From: Parvibaculum sp.
Lineage (GTDB): Bacteria > Pseudomonadota > Alphaproteobacteria > Parvibaculales > Parvibaculaceae
NCBI GenBank assembly: GCA_019635965.1
Contig: JAHBYK010000023.1
Location: 1 to 35,224, forward strand
Length of the DNA stretch: 35,224 nucleotides
Direction of reading: 5' to 3'
This document shows positions 24,219-33,442 of this stretch, in pieces (the first letter of the stretch is position 1; each line of letters opens with the position of its first letter). The translations under genes were made by a program, and so were the position numbers. Below the pieces are notes generated by a model. That model had not been told where the DNA came from and ran no database searches. It worked only from the letters and a program-made list of their open reading frames with translations.

Positions 24219-25271
24219 ATGATCTCCATTACGCAGAATCTTGAGACGCCCGCCTTTTCTGCCCTTGTCGACCCCGAATGCGCCAGCTTGCTACGGCAGA
24301 ACGATCTGACACCTCCCCCGGCAACGGAAACCAAACTGGCCTGGCAGGTCGCCCCTTCCAGGGGCGCCGTCAAGGACAGGCTGCTCAAGGACGATACGGT
24401 CCGCCTCGTCCTGATCGCGATCGAAGAGGAAGCCGATCCCCTGCTCCGCGATCTGGCGAGGAACATCGGCCAGATCCGGGGCCGCGCCTGGCTGCACGCC
24501 GTGCTGGTGACGCGAGACCGGGTAACGCCGCCGCTGCTGGCACAGCTGAGAAATTTCGCCTCCTGGTCGGTTCTCGCCCTGCCCTGCAGCGCGGACGAGC
24601 TGAGCGAAATCCTGCTCGAAGCATCCGCCAAGGCCGCCGATCAGCATCGCCTCGCCATGCTTTCGACGGCGATCCGGGCGGAAGCGGAAGATCTGCTCGT
24701 GCGGACCCGCAATATCGTCGGCGCGCTGCAGAATGTCAGCACGCCCGCCGCCCTGGGCAACCTGGTCAGCATCGCGGACCGCCTGAGCGGCGGACTTTCA
24801 TCGGAGGCGGGATTCCCGCACGCCTCGCAACAGGCCCCGGCACCGCATGTACCCGCGCAACAGCGCAGCTACCCGGCCACGGATGCTGATCTTTTCAGCC
24901 CCGAAGAGGCCGGGCGGAACTGGGTGCGCATGCTCATCGATCTTTGCGCTGCACGGCAAAATCACTTCCCTGACGGGCTTTTCTGCGATCCCGCATGGGA
25001 CATGCTTCTCGACCTCACCTATGCGCGCCTGACAGGCAAGCGCGTATCGGTTTCGAGCCTGTGCATTGCCTCGCGCGTTCCGGCGACGACGGCCTTGCGC
25101 CGCATTGGCGATCTGGTTGCCGAAGGGCTCGCCATGCGCGTCCGGGACGAAAATGACGGGCGGCGTGTATTCGTCGATCTCACGGATGACGGATATGCCC
25201 GGATGCTCGCCTATATCGAATATGTTCGCGGCACATTTGCATCCCATCCGCGATCATCGAGAAAGGCCTGA
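24219..25271 (+). CDS. Winged-helix DNA-binding protein with receiver-like N-domain
   Basis: A 350-residue putative regulator. The last third reads as a MarR-like winged helix: VSVSSLCIASRVPATTALRRIG as the helix-turn-helix, then EGLAMRVRDENDGRRVFVDLTDDG as the wing. The N-terminal part (about 60-145) has an alternating strand-helix look, with RLVLIAIEEEAD and WSVLALPCSADEL. It resembles a receiver fold, but I see no conserved aspartate pocket or phosphoacceptor. A proline/alanine/glutamine-rich linker (about 205-225) joins them. It is divergent from mtnB and convergent with cheB, so context does not settle its target. Typical of alphaproteobacterial regulators of unknown role. Confidence 0.7.
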   Translation: MISITQNLETPAFSALVDPECASLLRQNDLTPPPATETKLAWQVAPSRGAVKDRLLKDDTVRLVLIAIEEEADPLLRDLARNIGQIRGRAWLHAVLVTRDRVTPPLLAQLRNFASWSVLALPCSADELSEILLEASAKAADQHRLAMLSTAIRAEAEDLLVRTRNIVGALQNVSTPAALGNLVSIADRLSGGLSSEAGFPHASQQAPAPHVPAQQRSYPATDADLFSPEEAGRNWVRMLIDLCAARQNHFPDGLFCDPAWDMLLDLTYARLTGKRVSVSSLCIASRVPATTALRRIGDLVAEGLAMRVRDENDGRRVFVDLTDDGYARMLAYIEYVRGTFASHPRSSRKA

Positions 25272-25291
25272 CGTGATATCCGGCCGGAGCG

Positions 25292-26377
25292 TTACCAGCT
25301 CTGCGTCGACTGCATGATCTCGCCCGCAAGCCGCTCGAGCGGAAGTATCTTCAGAGCGGCACCGCGCGCGATCGCTTCCTTCGGCATTCCGAATACGATG
25401 CAGCTTGCCTCGTCCTGAGCGACGGTATGCGCACCGGCATCCTTCATTTCCTCGAGGCCGCGCGCACCGTCATCGCCCATGCCGGTCATGATGATGCCGA
25501 CCGCATTTGCCCCGGCAGAACGCGCCGCCGAGCGGAAAAGCACGTCCACCGAAGGCCGGTGACGCGATACGAGCGGCCCACCGCGAACCGAAACGTGATA
25601 ACGGGCGCCCTGCCGCTCAAGCAAGGTGTGCTTGTCGCCCGGAGCGATGAGGACATGCCCGCGCAACACCGGGTCGCCGTGCTGCGCTTCCTTCACCTCA
25701 ACCTGACAAAGGCTGTTCAACCGTCGCGCAAATGCGCCGGTGAACTTTTCCGGCATGTGCTGGACGATGACAATGCCGGGCGCATTGGCCGGCAGCGCCT
25801 CCAGCACTTCGCGCAAGGATTCCGTTCCGCCAGTCGAAGCGCCGATACAGACAACCTTTTCGGTCGTCTTTGCCATGGCGCGGCCGCTTGGCGGCGGCAG
25901 CACCGCATCGGCCGTCAACTTCTTCGCAGGGCCGGAGCCTGATGCGCTATAGCCGCGGCGGGTGGCGCTGACGCGCGCCTGCGCGGCTGCCTTGATAACC
26001 TGACAGATGCGCGAACCGATCTCGCTCAGATGATCCGCCGCGGCAATCTTGGGCTTGAGGATGACATCGACGGCACCGGCCTCCAGCGCCTGCATGAGCG
26101 TCTCCGAGCCTTCCTCGGCCAGGGACGAGCACATCACAACCGGGATGGGCCGCTGCGACATAAGTTTGCGAAGGAAGGTGATGCCGTCCATGCGCGGCAT
26201 TTCCACATCGAGCGTAATCACATCGGGAATTTCTTCCTGGATGCGCCGCGCAGCGACAAAGGGATCCTGCGCCACGCCCATGACCTCGATTTCTGGATCG
26301 GACTCGAGAACCGAGACAAGCGTCTGCCGGACGCTGGCGGAATCGTCGATGACGAGAACGCGAATCTTCTTCCGCAT
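25292..26377 (-). CDS. cheB: Chemotaxis protein-glutamate methylesterase CheB
   Basis: A 361-residue response regulator with methylesterase output. The receiver domain has D11/D12 and phosphoacceptor D57 ([11 protein letters not shown]), with the conserved lysine in LKPK. After a linker (about 130-170) the catalytic domain follows: S181 in GASTGGTE, H207 in QHMPE and the GMGDDG aspartate near 302. It removes methyl groups from chemoreceptors, or deamidates them, against CheR. ATG 26377 follows GAGGGG and lies 7 bases past the cheR stop. Last gene of the che operon. Confidence 0.97.
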   Translation of the reverse strand: MRKKIRVLVIDDSASVRQTLVSVLESDPEIEVMGVAQDPFVAARRIQEEIPDVITLDVEMPRMDGITFLRKLMSQRPIPVVMCSSLAEEGSETLMQALEAGAVDVILKPKIAAADHLSEIGSRICQVIKAAAQARVSATRRGYSASGSGPAKKLTADAVLPPPSGRAMAKTTEKVVCIGASTGGTESLREVLEALPANAPGIVIVQHMPEKFTGAFARRLNSLCQVEVKEAQHGDPVLRGHVLIAPGDKHTLLERQGARYHVSVRGGPLVSRHRPSVDVLFRSAARSAGANAVGIIMTGMGDDGARGLEEMKDAGAHTVAQDEASCIVFGMPKEAIARGAALKILPLERLAGEIMQSTQSW

Positions 26378-26384
26378 GGGCCCC

Positions 26385-27245
26385 TCACTTGCGCCGGAAA
26401 ACGGTGTTTGCAACGGTGTCGAGCGGAAGCTCGTGCCCCGTGATGGATTCGGAATGGCCAATGAAGAGATAGCCGCCCGGCAAGAGGCAATCGCAAAGGC
26501 GGCCGAGAACCTTGCCCTGGGTTTCGCGGTCGAAATAGATCAGCACGTTGCGGCAAAAGATGATGTGCATCTTCTCGCCCACATTGTACCGGCTATCCAT
26601 CAGGTTGTGCCGCGCAAAGCCGATTTTCGACCGAAGTTTGGGAACGATGCGCACATCCTTCCTTTTCGGATCTTCGGCCTGCATTACATATTTCTTGCGC
26701 ATCGGCGCCGGCACCGGCTCGACCTGATCGGCCGGATAGATGCCGAGCCATGCCTTTTCGAGAACATCCGTGCTCAGATCGGTTGCGAGGATCGAATAGG
26801 ATCCGTTCCGCCTTTCCTCGAAGAAGGCATCGAGGATCATGGCCATTGTGTAGGGCTCGGCGCCTGTCGAACACGCCGCGCTCCACGCTCTGATCCTCGA
26901 TACACCGTCCTCGACGAGCGTGGGAAGGGCCTTGGCCAGCAAGTACTCGAAATGCTTCGGCTCGCGGAAAAAGTCCGTCTTGTTGGTGGTCACCGTATCG
27001 ACCAGATGGACGAACTCGCTTTCCATCCCGCCTTCCTCGAACACATAGCGGCAGTATTCGTCGAAGGTCGAGATACCCGTTGCCCGGAGGCGGCGCCTTA
27101 GCCGCCCCTCGAGCATCGTGTGTTTGGATGCAGGCATCTTGATGCCGCTGTACTCATTGACGAACTGAGCCAGGCGGTTGAAGTCTCGCATGCTCAGGCG
27201 ATTGCCCGAATGCTGCACCTGGGCGGCGGCAGAAGCCTTACTCAT
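26385..27245 (-). CDS. cheR: Chemotaxis methyltransferase CheR
   Basis: A 286-residue SAM-dependent methyltransferase that methylates receptor glutamates. An N-terminal helical domain (about residues 15-90) is followed by the catalytic domain: [13 protein letters not shown] loop [13 protein letters not shown] (the family usually has GEEPY here, so one Glu is Ala), and [12 protein letters not shown]. The last part [10 protein letters not shown] is also typical. It lies 27 bases downstream of cheW and 7 bases before cheB. Confidence 0.96.
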   Translation of the reverse strand: MSKASAAAQVQHSGNRLSMRDFNRLAQFVNEYSGIKMPASKHTMLEGRLRRRLRATGISTFDEYCRYVFEEGGMESEFVHLVDTVTTNKTDFFREPKHFEYLLAKALPTLVEDGVSRIRAWSAACSTGAEPYTMAMILDAFFEERRNGSYSILATDLSTDVLEKAWLGIYPADQVEPVPAPMRKKYVMQAEDPKRKDVRIVPKLRSKIGFARHNLMDSRYNVGEKMHIIFCRNVLIYFDRETQGKVLGRLCDCLLPGGYLFIGHSESITGHELPLDTVANTVFRRK

Positions 27246-27272
27246 ATCCTTGTCCTCGAACCTTCACGTTTA

Positions 27273-27761
27273 TCAGGCCGCTGCCGGGGCTCCTGCCAGG
27301 AGGGCGGCATCGCCCTCCGACAGGAGCCGCGCCAGGTCGACCAGGACAACAAAGCCCTGGTCGCGCCGCACCACACCTGCGATGTAGTCCGACCGCCACC
27401 GGCTGCCGATGTCAGGAGCCTTCTCGATCTGGTCATGCCGGAACGGCGTGACCTCGTAGACCCTGTCGGCGACCATGCCCAATGTGAGCTGCCGGTTGTC
27501 GAGCGGAACATCCATCACCAGCACCCGTGTGTGTGATGTCGGCACCGTCTTGCTCAGGCCAAGCTTCAGCCTGAGGTCGATCGTGGGAACGCCCTGCCCC
27601 CGGACATCCCGCAGGCCCAGCAGATAGTCAGGGCCGTTGGGAATCTTGAAGGCTTCTTCATGATCCAGAATCTCCCGGACCACTTCGACGGGCACCGCGA
27701 AGACCTCTTCACCCAGGCTGAAGGTAACGAACTGGGATTCAGAAGAGGCGGCGGTCATCAC
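27273..27761 (-). CDS. cheW: Chemotaxis coupling protein CheW (copy 1)
   Basis: A 162-residue single CheW domain ([20 protein letters not shown] to the C-terminal [11 protein letters not shown]). It links receptors to CheA. The segment [20 protein letters not shown] is the conserved core loop. Its ATG overlaps the chemoreceptor stop by four bases. A second, distinct CheW gene lies on the other side of the receptor gene, so the operon brackets one receptor with two couplers. Confidence 0.95.
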   Translation of the reverse strand: MMTAASSESQFVTFSLGEEVFAVPVEVVREILDHEEAFKIPNGPDYLLGLRDVRGQGVPTIDLRLKLGLSKTVPTSHTRVLVMDVPLDNRQLTLGMVADRVYEVTPFRHDQIEKAPDIGSRWRSDYIAGVVRRDQGFVVLVDLARLLSEGDAALLAGAPAAA

Positions 27762-29875
27762 GCAGACTCCCGGAACTCGTGATCCAGCTCGTCCGCACCG
27801 CCCATGTTCATGTCGAGCGCGAAGCCTTTGACACGTTCCTGCTGTGCGGCGACAGTCTGCGCCACCGGAGCAGCCGGCTTCTTCTTCGGCGAAGCCTTGG
27901 GCGCCGTCTTGGCCGCCGACGGAGCGGCCGCAGACGCGGGCTTGGAAGCCTTCGCCTTTCCGGCTGCCACCTTCGGCTCCGCGTTATCGACGCGGAAGAA
28001 GGAGATCGACGCCTGAAGTTCTTCCGCCTGAGAGGCGAGTTCTTCCGACGTGGCCGACATCTCTTCCGAGGCGCCCGCATTCTGCTGCGTCACCTGGTCG
28101 AGCTGCTGGATTGCCTCGTTGATCTGGGCCGCACCGATATCCTGCTCGCGGCAGGCGGCGCTGATCTCGGAGACGAGTTCCGCGGTCTTGCGGATATCCG
28201 GCACGAGGCGCGTGAGCATCTCACCCGCTTCCTGCGCGACCTTCACCGTGTCATCGGACACCGCGCTGATCTCGGCTGCCGCCGTCTGGCTGCGTTCGGC
28301 GAGCTTGCGCACTTCGGACGCAACCACCGCGAAGCCCTTGCCATGCTCGCCGGCGCGGGCCGCTTCCACAGCCGCGTTGAGGGCGAGAAGGTCGGTCTGA
28401 CGGGCAATCTCCTGCACGATGCCGATCTTCTCTGCAATGGTGCGCATGGCTTCCACGGCGCGGGTCACGGCTTCGCCGCTTGCTTCCGCATCCTTGGACG
28501 ACTGGCGCGCCATCTTTTCGGTCTGGGCGGCATTGTCGGCGTTCTGCTTGATATTCGCCGCCATCTGCTCCATCGAAGACGAAGCCTCTTCGGCCGCCGA
28601 AGCCTGCTCGGTCGCACCCTGCGAAAGCTGCTCGGAGCTTGCCGAAAGTTCCTGGCTGCCGGAAGAAACGCTCTCCGACGCCGCCAGGGCATCTGCGACA
28701 ACGCTCCTCAAGCGCTCGATCATGGCGTTGACATAGCCCAGAAGGTCGCCGACTTCGTCCTTGGTGGTGATGTCGGCATAGCGGGTGAGGTCGCCTTCGG
28801 CAACGGCACGGACCGCCTCATTCGCCTTGGTGAGACCACGGCCGATCGACGTCACAATCCAGAAGGCCGAACCGGCGGCGATCATGGTCGAGATCACCAG
28901 GAGTGCGATCAGCGTCATGCGGCTGGATTCATAGTTATCCATCGCGTCAGCGATCTGCTCGGCCGAAATTTTCCCGTTGAGATCGATAACCGCATTCAGC
29001 GCATCGACGGCCGCAAGGCGAAGATTACGCATTTCGCCATTGGCAAGCTGTGTCGCTTCATAGCCGCTGCGCCCGAGAGAAATCGCGTTTGCACGATCGG
29101 CGACTTCCTTCACAGTGATGTAGGCCTTCTGCAGCTCGAGACCGACAGTTCTGTTCTGACCCTGCAACGTAGGCAGGAGATCATTGAACTGCTTGTCAAG
29201 CTGAGCGGCAGCGTCGGTATAGTCCTTCAGCCAGCGCTCCTGACGTTCCGGATCGCCCGATGCGAGAAGGATGTTGCGGTGCTGCCGGAAGAAATCACCG
29301 ATCATCGCCCGCGTCTCCTGGGCGAGTTCATACGAAAGAAGGGCGCCGGCATCACCACGAATGACCGAGTCTTTCAGCATATGGTTCAGCTTGTCGGAGA
29401 TCTCCTCTGCCTGCGTGATCGCGGCCGAGCCTTCGGTCGTGGAGATACGGAAGGCTTCGACCTCAGTATTCTTCCGGGTCAAAGCCTGTACTTCGAGGTT
29501 CTTCTCCCAATAGGCCATCCAGTTCTTCTGGAAATCCGCGAAATGTGCACGGCCGACATCGGTCGTAAGATGACTTTCGACTTCATCCGCCAGCTGCTCG
29601 ATTTCCTTCTCGACGTTGAGAAGCGTTGCCGCCTGCTGCTCCATTTCCGAAGGCTCGTCACTCAAAATCATCTGACGGATTTCGGATCCGACGCGCGTCG
29701 TGAGCGTTTCCAGGCGGCTGAGATTGAGCGTCGCGACTCCACGCTTGTTGACAAGACTGTCCATCGTCTCGTTCAGATGGGCGAGGTTTTGCACGGCAAC
29801 GAACATGCTGACGCCGGACAGCAAGATGACGACCGAAAAGGCCGCGATAAGTTTGTTTCTGATAGTAAGGCGCAT
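27758..29875 (-). CDS. Methyl-accepting chemotaxis protein (transmembrane)
   Basis: A 705-residue chemoreceptor. TM1 (about 8-28) and TM2 (320-341) enclose a large, mostly helical periplasmic sensor of about 290 residues, longer than a Tar-type sensor. HAMP follows (about 342-395). The signalling tip is canonical: [20 protein letters not shown] and [16 protein letters not shown] (about 489-527). After the coiled coil comes an Ala/Pro/Lys-rich linker (about 634-676) and a conserved-looking acidic tail ([19 protein letters not shown]). There is no canonical W-x2-W/F CheR pentapeptide. The ligand is unknown. It sits 26 bases downstream of one cheW and overlaps the next. Confidence 0.95.
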   Translation of the reverse strand: MRLTIRNKLIAAFSVVILLSGVSMFVAVQNLAHLNETMDSLVNKRGVATLNLSRLETLTTRVGSEIRQMILSDEPSEMEQQAATLLNVEKEIEQLADEVESHLTTDVGRAHFADFQKNWMAYWEKNLEVQALTRKNTEVEAFRISTTEGSAAITQAEEISDKLNHMLKDSVIRGDAGALLSYELAQETRAMIGDFFRQHRNILLASGDPERQERWLKDYTDAAAQLDKQFNDLLPTLQGQNRTVGLELQKAYITVKEVADRANAISLGRSGYEATQLANGEMRNLRLAAVDALNAVIDLNGKISAEQIADAMDNYESSRMTLIALLVISTMIAAGSAFWIVTSIGRGLTKANEAVRAVAEGDLTRYADITTKDEVGDLLGYVNAMIERLRSVVADALAASESVSSGSQELSASSEQLSQGATEQASAAEEASSSMEQMAANIKQNADNAAQTEKMARQSSKDAEASGEAVTRAVEAMRTIAEKIGIVQEIARQTDLLALNAAVEAARAGEHGKGFAVVASEVRKLAERSQTAAAEISAVSDDTVKVAQEAGEMLTRLVPDIRKTAELVSEISAACREQDIGAAQINEAIQQLDQVTQQNAGASEEMSATSEELASQAEELQASISFFRVDNAEPKVAAGKAKASKPASAAAPSAAKTAPKASPKKKPAAPVAQTVAAQQERVKGFALDMNMGGADELDHEFRESA

Positions 29876-29901
29876 TTGGTTTGCCCTCCGAAGGACTTTG
29901 G

Positions 29902-30423
29902 TCAGTTGATGATGCGGGACGCGGCCGCAGTGGAAGCGTCGTTCTGGTTGAAGATGGCGGTCAGGTTGGGAAGGATGATGAACTCGCCCTCCCGCTTGAA
30001 CAGACCTTCGATGAAGTCTGGTCTCCAGCGCATGCCGACGCTGGGGGGAGGCTCTCCATTGGCTTTCGACAACGTCGTCACCTCGTTCACCTTGTCGGTC
30101 CGAAGACCGATAAGCGTCGGCTCGCCCCTGATTTCGAGTTCGATCACCACGATGCGGCTGTCGATGGTCGTCGTCACCGCATCCATGCCGAATGCCAGCC
30201 GCAGGTCCGCGAGCGGAATGACGCGGCCCCGGAAATTGATGACACTCCCGGCAAATCGGTCGGCGCCTGGAACTCGTGTCTCCGGCAGCACATCGAGAAT
30301 TTCCTGCACCCTGATCGCTTCGAGCGCAAAGGTCTCATCGTTGAGGTTGAAGGTGAGAACCTCCATCTCGTCGGCGGGCGATGTCTTGCTGGTTGCTTGA
30401 ACCTGTTCGATCATGCTGTTCAC
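29902..30423 (-). CDS. cheW: Chemotaxis coupling protein CheW (copy 2)
   Basis: A 173-residue CheW domain ([39 protein letters not shown]). It differs clearly from copy 1 in sequence, so this is not a recent duplication. Start overlaps the cheA stop by four bases. It has a short polar N-terminus and a short C-terminal extension ([13 protein letters not shown]). Confidence 0.95.
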   Translation of the reverse strand: MNSMIEQVQATSKTSPADEMEVLTFNLNDETFALEAIRVQEILDVLPETRVPGADRFAGSVINFRGRVIPLADLRLAFGMDAVTTTIDSRIVVIELEIRGEPTLIGLRTDKVNEVTTLSKANGEPPPSVGMRWRPDFIEGLFKREGEFIILPNLTAIFNQNDASTAAASRIIN

Positions 30424-32432
30424 ACCGCAGCGCGAAGCTGCGCCTCCTGTTGCTGGCCGGCCGCCACGAGGTGAGCCACATCGAGAATGAGGGCCACGGT
30501 TCCATCACCGAGAATGGTCGCGCCGGAGAAGGTTGCGACATTCGCATGCAGCTTCGACATGGACTTGATGACGGTCTGGTGGTCGCCGATGATCTGATCG
30601 ACAACGAGGCCGACACGCTCGGACCCGGTTGAGATCACCACGATCTTCTGATGCGGATCGGGCTTCGTGCCCGTGGCAAACAGATCGCGCAGGCGCAGGA
30701 ACGGCACCAGCTTGTCGCGCAGCGAGATGAACGAGCGGCCGCGCGAGCGAAGATCGTCCTCGAGCGACAGCTCGATACACTCTTCAACCGCCGCCAGAGG
30801 AATGACATAACGCCCTTCACCGACCCGGACGAGAAGTCCGTCGATGATCGCAACGGTCAGCGGAATCCGCAGCGAGATTTCCGAGCCTTCGCCAGCCTTT
30901 GTTGTCAGGTCGATCGTGCCGCGGAGCGACTCGATCGTGCGCTTGACCACATCCATGCCGACCCCGCGGCCGGACAGGTTCGTCACCTTCTGCGCCGTCG
31001 AGAAGCCGGGATGGAAGATGAACTGGAGCAGATCATGCTCGCTGATCTGCTGCCCGGGCTCGATGAGACCAGACGCCTCAGCCTTGGCACGAACCTTCTG
31101 ATGGTCGATGCCGCGGCCGTCATCGGTGATCTTCATAATGACTTCGCCGCCGGCCTGACGCGCGGAAAGCTTCACCTGGCCGGTGCGCGGCTTGCCAGCA
31201 GCTTCACGCTCCGCCGGAAGCTCAAGCCCGTGGTCGATCGAGTTCCGCACCAGATGGACCAGCGGATCCGCCAGCCTTTCGATCACTGTCTTGTCGACTT
31301 CGGTGCTTTCGCCGTCGGTAGCGAGTTCGATTGCCTTGCCCGTTTCCCGCGCAAGATCATGCACAAGACGGCGGAACCGGCCGAAGAGTGTCGATACCGG
31401 CACCATTCGCAGCACCATCATCGTATCGCGCAGTTCGCCGGACAAACGCTCGATTTCTTCCGATACGGAACGCAGGTGAAGATCGGTGCTCATGGTCGCA
31501 ATCTGGCTGAGGCGCGACTGCGCAATCACAAGCTCGCCCACACGGTCCATAAGCTCATCAAGCCGTTCGGCAGGCACTCGCACGTTCTCGGCGGATTTCG
31601 CCTGACGCGCGTCGCCGGAAACGGGCTCGATGGACGGAGCCACGGGAGATGCGTTTTTCTGCGTCTCCACTGTGGCGGCAGCCTCATCCGGCTGGCCGGC
31701 AGCAGCCGCTTCACATGCGATCGGCTCGATCTTCAGCTCCATGTCGTCCATCACGAAGATGAACACATCTTCGATCGCGGACCTGGGCTGGCCGGTCTTG
31801 AGCGTCACCTGCCAGGCGAGCTGGAGTTCCGCCGGCACAAGGCTCTCGAGCGGCGGTACATGAGAGAGATCGGCGGTGATTGTCGCCTCCCCGAGCTCCC
31901 GGAGCTCGGCAATAAGGGCGAGAGGATTCGTGCCATTCGTCATGGAATTGGCCGGCAGACGGAACCAAATGTTCCAGCCGCTGCCGGATGCCGCCCGGTC
32001 ATCCGCCTTCTGGGAAGCGGTTTCAGCCTGCGCCCCCTTTGGCGCCTCGCCGCCGCCAGCCTTCTCAATGGCGGAGCGCAGCGTTGCGAGGAGCGCCTCG
32101 CCTGCCTCGAGATGGGCCTGGGTTACCTCCTCCTCGACAAGCGCGCGCATATGATCGCGCGCCGAAAGGACCGCCGATACGAGCTCGGCGGTTGCCGGGA
32201 CTTCGCCCTTGCGAACGCGGTCGAAAGCCGTTTCGCAATGATGCGTAAAGGCCGCCAGCGCCTCGAAGCCGAACATGGCGCCGGAGCCCTTCAGCGTGTG
32301 AAGGCCGCGAAACACCGCATTGACGAGATCCATGTCGCCAAGCCGGTGCGTGAGATCGAGGAGGCCCTGTTCGATCTGTTCGAGGAGTTCATCGGCCTCG
32401 ATCCGGAAGGTTTCGATCGGGTCCATGCTCAT
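30420..32432 (-). CDS. cheA: Chemotaxis histidine kinase CheA
   Basis: A 670-residue sensor kinase. Domain order: Hpt with phosphorylated H45 in RGLHTLKGSG; a divergent middle region that takes the place of P2 (about 140-280); dimerisation helices (from about VRVPAERLDELMDRVGELV); the GHKL kinase domain with N-box HLVRNSIDHGLE, DDGRGID and GRGVGMDVVK; and a C-terminal CheW-like P5 domain. All kinase motifs are intact. It phosphorylates CheY and CheB. Two adjacent ATGs (M1 and M3) could start it. Stop overlaps cheW copy 2, and start overlaps the cheY stop. Confidence 0.97.
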   Translation of the reverse strand: MSMDPIETFRIEADELLEQIEQGLLDLTHRLGDMDLVNAVFRGLHTLKGSGAMFGFEALAAFTHHCETAFDRVRKGEVPATAELVSAVLSARDHMRALVEEEVTQAHLEAGEALLATLRSAIEKAGGGEAPKGAQAETASQKADDRAASGSGWNIWFRLPANSMTNGTNPLALIAELRELGEATITADLSHVPPLESLVPAELQLAWQVTLKTGQPRSAIEDVFIFVMDDMELKIEPIACEAAAAGQPDEAAATVETQKNASPVAPSIEPVSGDARQAKSAENVRVPAERLDELMDRVGELVIAQSRLSQIATMSTDLHLRSVSEEIERLSGELRDTMMVLRMVPVSTLFGRFRRLVHDLARETGKAIELATDGESTEVDKTVIERLADPLVHLVRNSIDHGLELPAEREAAGKPRTGQVKLSARQAGGEVIMKITDDGRGIDHQKVRAKAEASGLIEPGQQISEHDLLQFIFHPGFSTAQKVTNLSGRGVGMDVVKRTIESLRGTIDLTTKAGEGSEISLRIPLTVAIIDGLLVRVGEGRYVIPLAAVEECIELSLEDDLRSRGRSFISLRDKLVPFLRLRDLFATGTKPDPHQKIVVISTGSERVGLVVDQIIGDHQTVIKSMSKLHANVATFSGATILGDGTVALILDVAHLVAAGQQQEAQLRAAV

Positions 32433-32797
32433 CGGCCAAGCACCTTCTTTGCGATGCGAACGAGTTGTTCGGGATTGAATGGTTTCGTCAGCCAGCCCGT
32501 CGCGCCCGCGGCCTTTGCGCGCTGCTTCATGGCCTCGTCGGACTCAGTTGTGAGGAAGATGATTGGCACACCCGCATGAGCCGGGAGCTTGCGCAGCTCC
32601 TCGATCATGGTCAGCCCATCCATGACAGGCATGTTCAGATCGGTGATGATGAGATCGAAATTGCCAGCATTGGCCTTGTCGATGCCCGCCGAGCCGTTCT
32701 CGGCTTCGTCGACGCTGTAGCCTGCGTCGCTGAGAGCAAGCTTGATCGTTATGCGAATGCTGGCGGAATCGTCCACCGTGAGGATAGAAGCGCTCAC
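32429..32797 (-). CDS. cheY: Chemotaxis response regulator CheY
   Basis: A 122-residue stand-alone receiver domain. The acidic pair D9/D10, phosphoacceptor D53 (TDLNMPVMDG), the threonine in FLTTES and the lysine in LTKPF are all in place. Phosphorylated by CheA, it would bind the flagellar switch or act as a phosphate sink. Four-base overlaps with the STAS gene upstream and cheA downstream. Confidence 0.96.
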   Translation of the reverse strand: MSASILTVDDSASIRITIKLALSDAGYSVDEAENGSAGIDKANAGNFDLIITDLNMPVMDGLTMIEELRKLPAHAGVPIIFLTTESDEAMKQRAKAAGATGWLTKPFNPEQLVRIAKKVLGR

Positions 32798-33111
32798 GCC
32801 GCGCCCTCCTTTTCGTTCCAGAGGCTCTTGAGCCCGGTTTCAAGAAATCCGCCGCGGGAAAGCACATCATGAAGAGCGCCGGCAGGCGGGTGACTGAGCG
32901 TCACGGACTTGCCGGAAGCCTCGGCACTCTTCTGCGCCGATGCGAGAAGCTGGATGAAACTGACGTCAACCTCGCTGTCTGCCGGTATCGACAAGACAAG
33001 GTTTGCGCGCGCCAGGATATCGCTTACCTGGCTGGCGATCTCCGGCACAGTCCTGATTGTCAACTGGCCGACAAGTTTCAGTTCTTCCGAAATCGTTTGA
33101 GCGGTCATCAT
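32794..33111 (-). CDS. STAS-domain protein heading the che operon
   Basis: A 105-residue STAS-type protein (LKLVGQLTIRTVPEIASQV, DVSFIQLLASAQKSAEASGK). It lacks the usual D-S-S/T-G phosphoserine signature, so classical anti-anti-sigma control is doubtful. Such genes are often first in alphaproteobacterial che operons, where their role is unclear. Start 33111 has a weak ribosome binding site; a second ATG is two codons... adjacent (M1-M2). Its stop overlaps cheY by four bases. Confidence 0.8.
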   Translation of the reverse strand: MMTAQTISEELKLVGQLTIRTVPEIASQVSDILARANLVLSIPADSEVDVSFIQLLASAQKSAEASGKSVTLSHPPAGALHDVLSRGGFLETGLKSLWNEKEGAA

Positions 33112-33442
33112 GTAGCCCCCAGCGAAACAGACCTGATTCCTGTACCCACGACAGGATCAGTCCGATGACGCCACTACGCCGCTCAGCCCATAAAAATGGA
33201 GTTAAATTGATACGTCCGGACACGGACAGAAGTTGTCGCCATGACGACAAGGAATGAGGAGCCTCATTCAGTTCCAACGAATTTCCGCTCCGGCACACGA
33301 TGCAGTTTTCGATTCTGCGACAATTTGCGCGATGTTCGTCATGCATCGCGTCACACCACATCAGCGCACTCAACGGATTGTTTGCACTCGGTGTGTTTTA
33401 GTCTCTGCCGGTTCCAACGGCGACAACAGCCAAATCGGGGAT
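33112..33442. other. Divergent intergenic region between the che operon and a receptor-like gene
   Basis: 331 bases that must hold the promoters of both units. I see two small hairpins: GTCCG-GACA-CGGAC (33214-33227) and TTGTCG-CCATGA-CGACAA (33233-33250). They flank an AT-rich stretch (about 33190-33210), and either could be an operator or part of a leader. No confident -35/-10 pair, sigma-54 site or small gene was found. The frame of the plus-strand gene stays open back to 33254, but that part has no protein-like character. Confidence 0.4.

Noticed and set aside
27779..30400. An 873-codon plus-strand frame opposite the chemoreceptor and cheW
   Set aside because: It is rich in arginine and leucine, has no recognisable domain, and is fully antisense to the che genes.
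33254..33442. Longer N-terminus for the receptor-like gene
   Set aside because: The 63 extra codons look non-coding, and ATG 33443 has a GGGG ribosome binding site.
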